From assembly GCA_007127695.1 (NCBI GenBank), contig SKYW01000294.1, positions 1 through 10,886 of the forward strand: a DNA stretch of 10,886 nucleotides, given 5' to 3'. This DNA comes from Balneolales bacterium. Its GTDB lineage: Bacteria; Bacteroidota; Rhodothermia; Balneolales; Natronogracilivirgulaceae. Positions 1 through 6,410 of the stretch are shown here, piece by piece (within the stretch, counting starts at the first letter, position 1; every line of letters begins with the position of its first letter). Under the pieces are notes generated by a model that worked only from the letters and a program-made list of their open reading frames with translations, ran no database searches and was not told where the DNA came from. The translations under genes were made by a program, and so were the position numbers.

Positions 1-38
1 CAGGTCGCCGGTTGTGAAAATTCAGTTGGACGGGTCCT

Positions 39-326
39 TCAGTCGATCACACGGGGTACCCGGAAATACTCGGAATCGGCATCCGGAGCATTCTTCAGAG
101 CCTCTTCGTGATCCAAAGGGGGATGGGCCTTGTCTGTGCGGAACCCGGCTTTACCATCGGTCACATGTTCAAGCGGCGGAACGTTGGATGTGTCGACCTG
201 TCCCAGCAGCTCCATGTAGCCAAGGATGTCATTCATGTCCTTGACCAGGTTTCTGGCCTCATCATCCGACAGTTGCAGGCGGGCGAGATTTGCCATGTAA
301 CGAACATCTTCCAGAGTAACCGACAT
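39..326 (-). CDS. gatC: Aspartyl/glutamyl-tRNA amidotransferase subunit C (GatC)
   Basis: This 95-residue protein is the small subunit of the GatCAB complex, which converts mischarged Glu-tRNA(Gln) or Asp-tRNA(Asn) to the amidated form in the cytoplasm. GatC stabilises GatA and bridges it to GatB. The sequence shows the family pattern from end to end: an N-terminal helix (VTLEDVRYMANLARLQLSDD), the DTSNVPPLEHV segment near residues 45-55, and the diagnostic C-terminus ending YFRVPRVID. The length matches the usual 95-100 residues. The frame is open for another 104 codons upstream, but that extension resembles nothing in GatC and covers the divergent promoter region, so I use the ATG at 324-326. 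No clear Shine-Dalgarno sequence precedes it. gatA and gatB are not in the window; the gene stands divergent from ptsH. Confidence 0.95.
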   Translation of the reverse strand: MSVTLEDVRYMANLARLQLSDDEARNLVKDMNDILGYMELLGQVDTSNVPPLEHVTDGKAGFRTDKAHPPLDHEEALKNAPDADSEYFRVPRVID

Positions 327-375
327 AAAAAAAACTGATTTTAGAGTTAAGAATGCAGAAAAAGGAACACAGCAA

Positions 376-407
376 TTTACGAAATGTGCTGTCAAAGTGT
401 AACTTTG
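376..407 (+). promoter_or_regulatory. Bacteroidetes-type promoter candidate for ptsH-ptsI
   Basis: TAACTTTG at 400-407 fits the -7 consensus TAnnTTTG of Bacteroidetes primary sigma promoters. A TTTAC box at 376-380 sits about 20 bases upstream, near the expected -33 position. It would give a leader of about 115 bases before the ptsH ATG, containing a small hairpin (CTGCG 433-437 with CGCAG 444-448). The same TTTAC plus TAnnTTTG pair precedes the CBM48 gene. A match to a short consensus is weak evidence on its own. Confidence 0.4.
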
Positions 408-530
408 GAGCATGCTTTCGACCCGGCGGTTGCTGCGTGTTGTCGCAGACGGAAAAGAAACGGGATCAAGGCGGTAAAAAACCCATGTTTGCACTATGAT
501 TTTTGCTGTTGATATATGTAGATTGCGCGC

Positions 531-803
531 ATGATCAAGAAAAAAGTCACTGTACAGAATGCCGCCGGTATCCATGCCAGGCCGGCTTCTCTTATCGTTA
601 AGGAAGCGACCCGGTTTGAATCGGAGTTTCACGTTCACATGTATGGTTACCGGATAAACGGCAAGAGCATTTTAGGATTGCTGACCCTGGCGGCAGAGCA
701 GGGATCCGAGTTGGAGCTGGAAATGGACGGACCGGATGAGGAAGTGGCGATGGAGCGGATTGCCTCCCTGTTTAACAACGGCTTTCGGATGACAGAAGAG
801 TGA
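531..803 (+). CDS. ptsH: Phosphocarrier protein HPr
   Basis: This 90-residue cytoplasmic phosphocarrier accepts a phosphate from enzyme I on a histidine and passes it on to enzyme IIA domains or regulators. His15 lies in the canonical motif GIHARPAS. Ser46 lies in NGKSILGLLTL, the site that HPr kinase/phosphorylase modifies in Gram-positive bacteria and many others, so regulatory phosphorylation is possible; the kinase gene is not in this window. The length and the Gly-Leu-rich segment after Ser46 are typical. The ATG at 531 is chosen because it places the active His at the family position 15. The stop is one base before the ptsI start, so the two genes are probably co-transcribed and translationally coupled. 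No enzyme II gene is adjacent. Confidence 0.95.
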   Translation: MIKKKVTVQNAAGIHARPASLIVKEATRFESEFHVHMYGYRINGKSILGLLTLAAEQGSELELEMDGPDEEVAMERIASLFNNGFRMTEE

Positions 804-804
804 A

Positions 805-2631
805 GTGATCAATACCAACAAGAAGCACACACAGGTTTCCATGCAAGAAGAAAATGCGCATAAGCCAAATATCAGACGGAATGGCATCACGGCTGTGACC
901 GGCCTGGTGATGGGGATTGCACGGATTTATACAAGGGGCAACATCAACATCAATCCGGATCCGGTGGATGAAGCCCGGCTGCCCGATGAGAAGAAAAAAT
1001 TCCAGCAGGCTCGGAAAACCGTGGGGATGACCATGGAGCGGCTCTCGGATTTTGCCGATTCCCGGAATGACTCGGACACCCGCGACATCATGAATGCGCA
1101 ATACGAGATCCTCAACGATCCGGAACTGGAAACCATGGTGTACCAGCTTATCGACCAGAAAAGCGTCCGGACGGAGAAAGCCATTTATGACGCCTTTCAA
1201 CACTATATCGATCTCATCAAATCCGCCGATAAGTCCTTTCTTGTCTCACGTCTTTCCGATCTGCGTGATATGCGCGACCGGTTGATCCACAACGTGCAGC
1301 AGCTTGCCGTGATTGCAAGTTTTGGCAAGGATGCCGTCATGGTGTCAGAAGATGTGTCGCCCATTGAGGTGATCACCTTCGCCCGGAACGGTGTCAAGGG
1401 CATTATCTGTACAGCAGGCGGACTCACATCCCATGCCTCCATCATTGCCAATGCGATGGGCATTCCAATGATCATCGGTGCGAAATCGGTATTGCGCACT
1501 GTTCAGGATGGCGACACCATCATCCTTGACGGCTACGGACAGAATGTCATTGTGCGACCGGATGATGAGACCTCGAGTTCCTACACGCGTGTGATCAAAC
1601 GGCAGAAAGAGGAGGACAAGTTTCTCCGTCATGTCATTGAAAAACCCCCCGAGACCCTGTGCGGCACCAGGATCGAGCTTCAGGCGAATATCGATTTTGA
1701 GGATGAGGTGCTGAACATTAACAAGTACCGTGCGGAGGGGATCGGACTGTTGCGGACCGATACGCTGCTCATGAACGCCGGACCACTGACCATGGACAGG
1801 AGCAGGCAGGAGGAGTTTTGCCAGACGGCCTACTCCGGCAGCGGATCAGGCATGGTCACGGTACGTCTTCTTGACGTGGGCGGAGACAAGCTGCTCAACA
1901 TCAAGTCCAAAGAAGCCAATCCTTTTCTCGGCTGGAGAGGAGTGCGGATTCTGCTCGATCGCAGAGAGCTGCTTCAAAGCCAGCTGGAGGCCATTTGCCG
2001 CGTTGCCGGCAGATATCCGGGAAGGACACGCATACTGGTTCCCATGATCTCCAACCTGGATGAGTTTCTGGAGGTTAAAAAGGAGCTGGCGGATATGCAG
2101 GGCACACTGGATAAGCGGGGGGTTCCGGTGGACCGGAAAGTCAAACTGGGAATTATGGTGGAGGTGCCCAGCGTCGCGCTTCAAATACGCCAATTTGCTC
2201 CTCATGTGGATTTTTTCAGTATCGGCACCAACGACCTTACACAGTACACACTCGCGGTGGATCGGGGCAACAACCTGATTGCCTCTCTGTACCAGCCGCT
2301 GCACCCGGCAGTTCTTACGTTTATCTCAATGACTGTCCAGGCAGGTGAAGAGTTCGATATTCCGGTTGCCGTGTGCGGGGAGCTGGCTTCCGATCCTTTT
2401 GCGGCCCTTGTCCTTGCCGGTCTTGGGATCCGGGAGCTGAGCATGACGCCGAGACTTATACCAAAGGTAAAGCAGGCAGTGCGACTGCACGATCTGGAGG
2501 AAATCAAGGCGATTTCCAAAAAAGTCATGAGCTGCAACACCCGCAGCGAGCGGGAGACCATCCGGGCAGAATGGCGCGAAGCATATGAGCTGAAACTGAA
2601 AGAAGAGCGTTCGAAGATAATAGCTCTATAA
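805..2631 (+). CDS. ptsI: PTS enzyme I (phosphoenolpyruvate-protein phosphotransferase)
   Basis: Enzyme I takes phosphate from phosphoenolpyruvate on an active-site histidine and transfers it to HPr. The 608-residue product has the N-terminal HPr-binding helical domain (about 65-165), the phosphohistidine domain with His210 in GGLTSHASI, and a C-terminal PEP-binding barrel. Visible barrel motifs are LLDVGGDK (355-362), NPFLGWRGVR (372-381), MVEVPS (451-456), FFSIGTNDLTQYTLAVDRGN (470-489) and VCGELASDP with Cys524. The motif usually read as RTEFLFMD is RTDTLLMN here (317-324), a mild divergence; its Arg is kept. The GTG at 805 begins one base after the HPr stop and has a purine-rich AGAAGAG before it. 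The ATG at 841 is an alternative that removes 12 residues; either start leaves a longer N-terminus than the E. coli protein. A hairpin covers the stop codon. Confidence 0.93.
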   Translation: MINTNKKHTQVSMQEENAHKPNIRRNGITAVTGLVMGIARIYTRGNININPDPVDEARLPDEKKKFQQARKTVGMTMERLSDFADSRNDSDTRDIMNAQYEILNDPELETMVYQLIDQKSVRTEKAIYDAFQHYIDLIKSADKSFLVSRLSDLRDMRDRLIHNVQQLAVIASFGKDAVMVSEDVSPIEVITFARNGVKGIICTAGGLTSHASIIANAMGIPMIIGAKSVLRTVQDGDTIILDGYGQNVIVRPDDETSSSYTRVIKRQKEEDKFLRHVIEKPPETLCGTRIELQANIDFEDEVLNINKYRAEGIGLLRTDTLLMNAGPLTMDRSRQEEFCQTAYSGSGSGMVTVRLLDVGGDKLLNIKSKEANPFLGWRGVRILLDRRELLQSQLEAICRVAGRYPGRTRILVPMISNLDEFLEVKKELADMQGTLDKRGVPVDRKVKLGIMVEVPSVALQIRQFAPHVDFFSIGTNDLTQYTLAVDRGNNLIASLYQPLHPAVLTFISMTVQAGEEFDIPVAVCGELASDPFAALVLAGLGIRELSMTPRLIPKVKQAVRLHDLEEIKAISKKVMSCNTRSERETIRAEWREAYELKLKEERSKIIAL

Positions 2632-2644
2632 AATAGAGCTATTA
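2618..2644 (+). terminator. Perfect 11-bp hairpin over the ptsI stop codon
   Basis: TAATAGCTCTA (2618-2628) and TAGAGCTATTA (2634-2644) are exact reverse complements separated by the 5-base loop TAAAA, which contains the ptsI stop TAA (2629-2631). The stem is AT-rich and no T-tract follows, so it is a poor intrinsic terminator. It could equally protect the mRNA 3' end or mark a processing site. Confidence 0.35.
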
Positions 2645-2796
2645 AATCCGAAAGTATTTGAAGTATTGCCGCATTTTAGCTAAATACTTAATTGTAAAAG
2701 CGCTTGCATGAGAACTATGCGTAGGAGAATATGCGCTCAATCATAAATTATTTAACATTAAATAATAAAATACAAAAATAAATTAGGTGGAAAATC
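2645..2796. other. AT-rich intergenic spacer with short repeats
   Basis: This stretch is far more AT-rich than the flanking genes. It holds AAGTATT twice (2652-2658 and 2661-2667), an inverted AAGTATTT/AAATACTT pair (2652-2659 and 2682-2689) enclosing the palindrome TTTAGCTAAA (2675-2684), and an AGCGC/GCGCT pair (2699-2703 and 2733-2737). An AGGAG at 2723-2727 precedes ATG 2731, but the frame closes after 16 codons at 2781. I see no convincing gene. Confidence 0.4.
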
Positions 2797-2827
2797 TTTA
2801 CAACTGAATTTAATTATGGTATATTTG
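2797..2827 (+). promoter_or_regulatory. Bacteroidetes-type promoter for the CBM48 gene
   Basis: TATATTTG at 2820-2827 is an exact match to the -7 consensus TAnnTTTG, with TTTAC at 2797-2801 placed about 19 bases upstream as a -33 element. Transcription would begin near 2833-2836, giving a leader of about 35 bases to the ATG at 2870. This placement also argues against the earlier in-frame ATG at 2816. Confidence 0.5.
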
Positions 2828-2869
2828 TTTTGTCGCTGTTTTCTGGAACATCAAAAAAAAACTGATATC

Positions 2870-3169
2870 ATGATTGAAAAAAAATTTACACCTAAGAGAA
2901 CCATTTGCAAGGTAACCTTCCGCGTACCGGAAGAGTGGGCTGAAAGAGAAGTTGCCGTTGTCGGTGATTTCAATGAGTGGGATACCGAAGCCAACAAGCT
3001 GGAACAAAAGAACGGCTCCTGGGAGACCACGCTTCGGCTGGCACCCCAGACAGAGTATCGATTCCGTTATCTGCTGGACGGCGAGCGCTGGGCTAACGAT
3101 GACTCGGCGGACGGTTACGCTACCAATCCCTACGGTACCGAAGACTCGCTGCTTATTATCGGCAGCTGA
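2870..3169 (+). CDS. Stand-alone glycogen-binding (CBM48/AMPK-like, isoamylase early-set) protein
   Basis: This 99-residue protein consists of little more than one carbohydrate-binding module of the family found in glycogen-branching and debranching enzymes and in AMP-kinase beta subunits. The signature is clear: VAVVGDFNEWD, a Trp in GSWETTLRLAP, EYRFRYLLDGERWANDD, then NPYGTEDSLLII. No catalytic domain, signal peptide or membrane segment is present, so a cytoplasmic role bound to glycogen or similar glucans is inferred. The start is the ATG at 2870, just downstream of a good promoter match; an in-frame ATG at 2816 would add 18 unrelated residues and lie before the expected transcription start. 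The gene is flanked by its own promoter and two terminators, so it is probably monocistronic. The partner enzyme, if any, is unknown. Confidence 0.85.
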   Translation: MIEKKFTPKRTICKVTFRVPEEWAEREVAVVGDFNEWDTEANKLEQKNGSWETTLRLAPQTEYRFRYLLDGERWANDDSADGYATNPYGTEDSLLIIGS

Positions 3170-3194
3170 TCCTTTTTTTACAGAGTAGGACTGC

Positions 3195-3254
3195 ACGGCC
3201 AGTCATGCCTTGCTGTGACAACGTTTCACGGCGGACATGAATGGCCGTTTTTAT
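3195..3254 (+). terminator. Long two-part hairpin terminator after the CBM48 gene
   Basis: ACGGCCAGTCATG (3195-3207) pairs with CATGAATGGCCGT (3236-3248) with one mismatch in 13. Inside it a second stem pairs GCTGTGA (3212-3218) with TCACGGC (3226-3232), with one G:U pair and a 7-base loop. The right arm runs into TTTTTATTTCTTT. The structure fits an intrinsic terminator with an elongated stem. Confidence 0.6.
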
Positions 3255-3263
3255 TTCTTTCAG

Positions 3264-3289
3264 GACCTCAAAAATGAGGTCATTTTTTT
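3264..3289 (+). terminator. Rho-independent terminator
   Basis: GACCTCA (3264-3270) and TGAGGTC (3275-3281) form a perfect 7-bp stem with an AAAA loop. One A and then seven T residues (3283-3289) follow. This is the second terminator in tandem and lies about 40 bases before birA, insulating that gene from upstream transcription. Confidence 0.8.
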
Positions 3290-3328
3290 GTATCATCAGA
3301 AAAAACAACCGGAACATATTCTGCTGCA

Positions 3329-4120
3329 TTGTTCGATATCGCAACCTTTTACCGCTTGCTGCAAACCGATTGGCTGGGACGGCGTTTCTGGTATTTCCGT
3401 AAACTGGAATCCACCAACAGGTATCTGCACGACTTGCCGGATGAGCGTCTATCACACGGTTTGGTGTGCCTGGCTGACAGCCAGCTGAAGGGAAAAGGAC
3501 AGTTCGGCAGAAACTGGTATTCCAGTCCGGGCGAAAACCTTACCTTCACGGTTGCACTCAAACCCCGTACCAATACCCGGTTGCAGCTGATCTCCCTTTC
3601 CGTCATGCTGGCTCTCAGGGAAACCCTCTCGGCGACCCTGGCCTGTGAAAGTGCGATCAAATGGCCGAATGACCTGCTGATTTCGGGGAAAAAAGTGGCC
3701 GGACTCCTTACCGAATGCCGGTACAACGGACAAAACCTGGACAGGATGCTCCTGGGCACAGGGATTAATGTCAACCAGCAGGCCTTTCCGCCGGAACTGG
3801 AACACACGGCAACTTCTGTCCGGCAGTTTACAGGTGGACAGATAGTGGACCGGCCGTTGCTTCTTGCCGTGTTGCTGAACAGGCTGGAGCCGCTTATCGA
3901 CCAGGCCGAATATGGCGACCTGGAACTCATCCGCAGCATCAACCGAAGTATCCAGGGGCACGGAAAATGGGTATCCCTGATGGTCGATGGAAAAAGAGAG
4001 GATACCCCGGTTAAAATACTCGGCGTTAATGAGTATGGCTACCTGATGGTGCTGACGGCAAATGATGATGTAAAAACATTCACGCATGAGCAGGTCCGGA
4101 TCGAAACACAACCTGATTGA
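3329..4120 (+). CDS. birA: Biotin--[acetyl-CoA-carboxylase] ligase, monofunctional
   Basis: The 263-residue enzyme activates biotin with ATP and attaches it to a lysine of biotin carboxyl carrier protein. Visible motifs are ESTN (27-30), the biotinyl-AMP loop KGKGQFGRNW (54-63), KWPNDLLI (111-118), the catalytic Lys122 in GKKVAGLLTE, and LGTGINVN (142-149). The C-terminal small domain is present. There is no N-terminal winged-helix domain, so unlike E. coli BirA it is a group I ligase that should not act as a repressor. The chosen start is TTG at 3329, giving MFDIATFYRLL; no in-frame ATG lies before the catalytic domain, so a TTG start is required unless another rare codon is used. Its last 35 bases overlap the start of tilS. 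Confidence 0.92.
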   Translation: MFDIATFYRLLQTDWLGRRFWYFRKLESTNRYLHDLPDERLSHGLVCLADSQLKGKGQFGRNWYSSPGENLTFTVALKPRTNTRLQLISLSVMLALRETLSATLACESAIKWPNDLLISGKKVAGLLTECRYNGQNLDRMLLGTGINVNQQAFPPELEHTATSVRQFTGGQIVDRPLLLAVLLNRLEPLIDQAEYGDLELIRSINRSIQGHGKWVSLMVDGKREDTPVKILGVNEYGYLMVLTANDDVKTFTHEQVRIETQPD

Positions 4121-5504
4121 CCTGGTTTCCACCGAAATCGGTAACAGCGCCCTTCCGGTGAAGGATGCGCCGGTGATTGTTGCTGTCAGCGGCGGTGCCG
4201 ATTCCATGGTGCTCTTGTGGATCCTTGCCGTTGCCATGGAATTGAACGTGATTGCCGTTCATATCAATTACGGAAAGAGAGCAGGGGATTCCGAGAAAGA
4301 CGAAGAACTGGTCCGGCATTTTTGCGGCAAACACAACATCCGACTTGAAGTCTGTCGGGATTCCGGAAATGAGAAATTTGGGGATGCGGCAAGGGCCGTT
4401 GGAAATTTTCAGGAATATGCCCGCAATCTTCGTCGCGAAGTCTTGATCTCGGTGATGAAGCAATATCAGGCTTGCGCCATCTTTCTCGCCCATCATGACG
4501 ACGATCAGACCGAGACCATTTTTCAGAAAATCCTTCGCGGGGCCGCACCGGAAAAATGGGCGGGCATGAGTCAGGCCGACCCGCCATGGTACCGGCCGCT
4601 GCTACAGGTCGCCAAGGGAGATTTGCTGGCATTTGCAGGTGAACATGCCATTCCCTACCGTACCGATGCCACGAACCTGGAATCCGTCTACACACGGAAC
4701 ATCCTAAGAAATAAACTGTTCCCCGTCCTTGACAAGGCTTTTCCGGGCTGGCGACGCAATATCGGACGTGTTGCACGTGCCGGACTGCTGCAACGTGAAA
4801 TGCTTGATCATGTGACGGACCAGGTTGCAATTTCATATACCGGGACAGGCACTCCTCATCAGCCAGACATGGACCGTGCCGCATGGGCGGCACTCCCTCC
4901 CGGCTTGCGGATTCCCGTGGCACGGCACTGGATCACACGACAGACGGGATACGCAGGATGGAGCAAAGGGGAAGTGGAGCGGCTGGGCGACCTTGAGCAT
5001 ATTCCGACGGGGGGGCGCATCACGCTGGATCCGGACATTGCCATTATGCGCGATCGCGACCGTTTTGTCGTTGCTGGCGACCCCGGCAAAAGCATTACCC
5101 GTATCCTCAAGCTTTCCGACCTTGCCAGCACCAGCTCGATCCACGCCGGGATTCACTTTGCAATTGACCATTACGATTCGAAACGGAAAGGAACGGACTT
5201 GCAGCTTGCACTGAACTCGCTGCCGGAAGAGCTCCTGCTGCGCAACTGGAAAGAAGGAGATCGCATCCACCCCCTTGGAATGGAAGGATCCCAAAGTGTG
5301 GCCGACCATCTGACCAACAGAAAGGTCTCAGCTATGCAAAAAAAATCCACTTTGGTGCTGGTTTCTTTTGATGGAAAAGTTCATGCCATTATATTTCCAC
5401 ATTGCCTGGACAGCGGGGAGATGGGAACCATTGCCGCCGAAAGCCGGTGCCGCACGGAAGGGCAACCCGTACTTCTAATAAAACAATCGGACCATCATCC
5501 ATGA
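4086..5504 (+). CDS. tilS: tRNA(Ile)-lysidine synthase
   Basis: TilS modifies cytidine 34 of the CAU-anticodon tRNA(Ile) to lysidine with ATP and lysine, so that it reads AUA and is charged with isoleucine. The PP-loop signature SGGADS is at residues 35-40. It is followed by VIAVHINYG (55-63), HHDDDQTET (136-144) and the NxxxxYTRNxLRN segment near residue 200. A C-terminal TilS domain begins around residue 383 (RNWKEGDRIHPLGMEGS). The roughly 470-residue length fits the long, multi-domain form of the family. The ATG at 4086 overlaps birA by 35 bases; the next in-frame ATG lies after the P-loop, so the upstream one is needed. Its TGA stop overlaps the hpt start as ATGA. Confidence 0.93.
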   Translation: MSRSGSKHNLIDLVSTEIGNSALPVKDAPVIVAVSGGADSMVLLWILAVAMELNVIAVHINYGKRAGDSEKDEELVRHFCGKHNIRLEVCRDSGNEKFGDAARAVGNFQEYARNLRREVLISVMKQYQACAIFLAHHDDDQTETIFQKILRGAAPEKWAGMSQADPPWYRPLLQVAKGDLLAFAGEHAIPYRTDATNLESVYTRNILRNKLFPVLDKAFPGWRRNIGRVARAGLLQREMLDHVTDQVAISYTGTGTPHQPDMDRAAWAALPPGLRIPVARHWITRQTGYAGWSKGEVERLGDLEHIPTGGRITLDPDIAIMRDRDRFVVAGDPGKSITRILKLSDLASTSSIHAGIHFAIDHYDSKRKGTDLQLALNSLPEELLLRNWKEGDRIHPLGMEGSQSVADHLTNRKVSAMQKKSTLVLVSFDGKVHAIIFPHCLDSGEMGTIAAESRCRTEGQPVLLIKQSDHHP

Positions 5505-6103
5505 CTTTTTACCAACCCGAAACAGTACTCTGCAACGGATCACTATTTCGCCTCTATATCAACAAGGAGCAGCTCGACAAGCGCATTGTGGAACTTGCAG
5601 GGCAGATCAACCGTGATTACGGGGACAAGAAGCCCATCTTTATCGGAATCCTGAATGGCGCGTTCATCTTTCTGGCGGATCTGATGAGGCATGTGACCAT
5701 CCCTTGCGAGGTGGACTTTTTCAAGCTGAGCAGTTACGGGGATGAAAAAGTATCCTCCGGAAGTGTGACCGAACTGAAAGACCTGGACGCCGATGTTGAG
5801 GGACGTCATGTGATCCTGATTGAGGATATTGTGGATACCGGTCTCTCCATGCGCTACATGGTGGGCCGCATCAAGGAAAAAAAACCGGCATCCGTTGCCG
5901 TTGTCACGCTGCTGCACAAACCGGATGCCACCAAACATTATGTCAACGTCGATTACGTCGGCTTTCAGATTCCCACCCTGTTTGTGCTTGGATACGGCAT
6001 GGACTTCGCACAGGAAGGCAGGAACCTTGCACAGATCTATGTGATTGATGACGGATCGGAAGACAGTTCGTCCCCGGTAATCCCGGAGCATGCAAAAAAA
6101 TAG
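5501..6103 (+). CDS. hpt: Hypoxanthine phosphoribosyltransferase
   Basis: This 200-residue purine-salvage enzyme converts hypoxanthine (and usually guanine) plus PRPP to the nucleotide. The PRPP-binding motif VILIEDIVDTGLS is at residues 104-116. Other family segments are FIGILNGAFIFLADLMR (47-63), SSYGDEKVSSG (77-87) and FVLGYGMDFAQEGRNL (161-176). The ATG at 5501 is chosen because it forms the ATGA overlap with tilS; an earlier in-frame ATG at 5402 would add 33 residues encoded inside tilS and unlike the family. The C-terminal tail after residue 184 is polar and probably flexible. tilS-hpt adjacency is common, but ftsH, often next, is absent here. No strong terminator follows; only a 5-bp CCCGG/CCGGG hairpin at 6107-6124 without a T-tract. 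Confidence 0.94.
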   Translation: MTFYQPETVLCNGSLFRLYINKEQLDKRIVELAGQINRDYGDKKPIFIGILNGAFIFLADLMRHVTIPCEVDFFKLSSYGDEKVSSGSVTELKDLDADVEGRHVILIEDIVDTGLSMRYMVGRIKEKKPASVAVVTLLHKPDATKHYVNVDYVGFQIPTLFVLGYGMDFAQEGRNLAQIYVIDDGSEDSSSPVIPEHAKK

Positions 6104-6125
6104 CTCCCCGGTTTGATTTCCGGGA

Positions 6126-6156
6126 TTGAATTGCGATCAAAAATGGGCTATATTTA
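6126..6156 (+). promoter_or_regulatory. Promoter candidate for tRNA-Ser
   Basis: TATATTTA at 6149-6156 matches seven of eight positions of TAnnTTTG. TTGAAT at 6126-6131 lies 17 bases before TATATT, so the site also reads as a sigma-70-like pair. Transcription would start near 6162, about 65 bases before the mature tRNA. Confidence 0.4.
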
Positions 6157-6226
6157 GAATTCTCCTGGTTTGGATTTTATGCCAGCCCATTCATGGATGT
6201 TTCAATGCATTATCGGCAGCAAACAC

Positions 6227-6315
6227 GGAGAGATGGCTGAGTGGTCGAAAGCGGCACCCTGCTAAGGTGTTGAGCCCTTTACGGGGCTCCGTGGGTTCGA
6301 ATCCCACTCTCTCCG
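6227..6315 (+). tRNA. tRNA-Ser (anticodon GCU)
   Basis: The acceptor arms GGAGAGA (6227-6233) and TCTCTCC (6308-6314) pair perfectly, with discriminator G6315. The anticodon stem GCACC/GGTGT encloses the loop CTGCTAA with anticodon GCT at 6261-6263, which reads AGC and AGU serine codons. A long variable arm (GAGCCC 6272-6277 with GGGCTC 6284-6289) is the class II feature expected of tRNA-Ser. The T arm is GTGGG TTCGAAT CCCAC (6291-6307). The 3' CCA is not encoded: the bases after the discriminator are CATCC. A terminator follows within ten bases. Confidence 0.97.
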
Positions 6316-6321
6316 CATCCG

Positions 6322-6360
6322 AAAGCGTAATCCCGCAAAATGTGAGGTTACGCTTTTTTT
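6322..6360 (+). terminator. Rho-independent terminator after tRNA-Ser
   Basis: AAAGCGTAA (6322-6330) pairs exactly with TTACGCTTT (6348-6356), and the stem can extend inward by one G:U and one C:G pair. The right arm runs into seven T residues (6354-6360). Confidence 0.85.
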
Positions 6361-6410
6361 GTTTAATTATACCTGACAGATAGTTGGAACAATCCATAAC
6401 CGATCACATT

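Noticed and set aside
1..38. ACTGA repeated after the gatC stop as a fourth stop-codon repeat
   Set aside because: Only five to six bases recur about 17 bases apart, which is too little to separate from chance.
390..396. TTTGACA on the minus strand as a gatC promoter box
   Set aside because: No acceptable -10 or -7 element lies at the right spacing downstream.
327..638. N-terminal extension of gatC by 104 codons in the same open frame
   Set aside because: The extra residues do not resemble GatC, overlap ptsH and the divergent promoter region, and the ATG at 324-326 gives the usual family length.
5402..5500. Earlier ATG for hpt
   Set aside because: It would add 33 residues encoded inside tilS with no family similarity; the ATGA overlap at 5501 is the natural start.
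6107..6124. CCCGG/CCGGG hairpin as hpt terminator
   Set aside because: The stem is only 5 bp with an 8-base loop and there is no T-tract.
6126..6383. Plus-strand open frame across the tRNA
   Set aside because: It runs straight through tRNA-Ser and its terminator, with no protein-like features.
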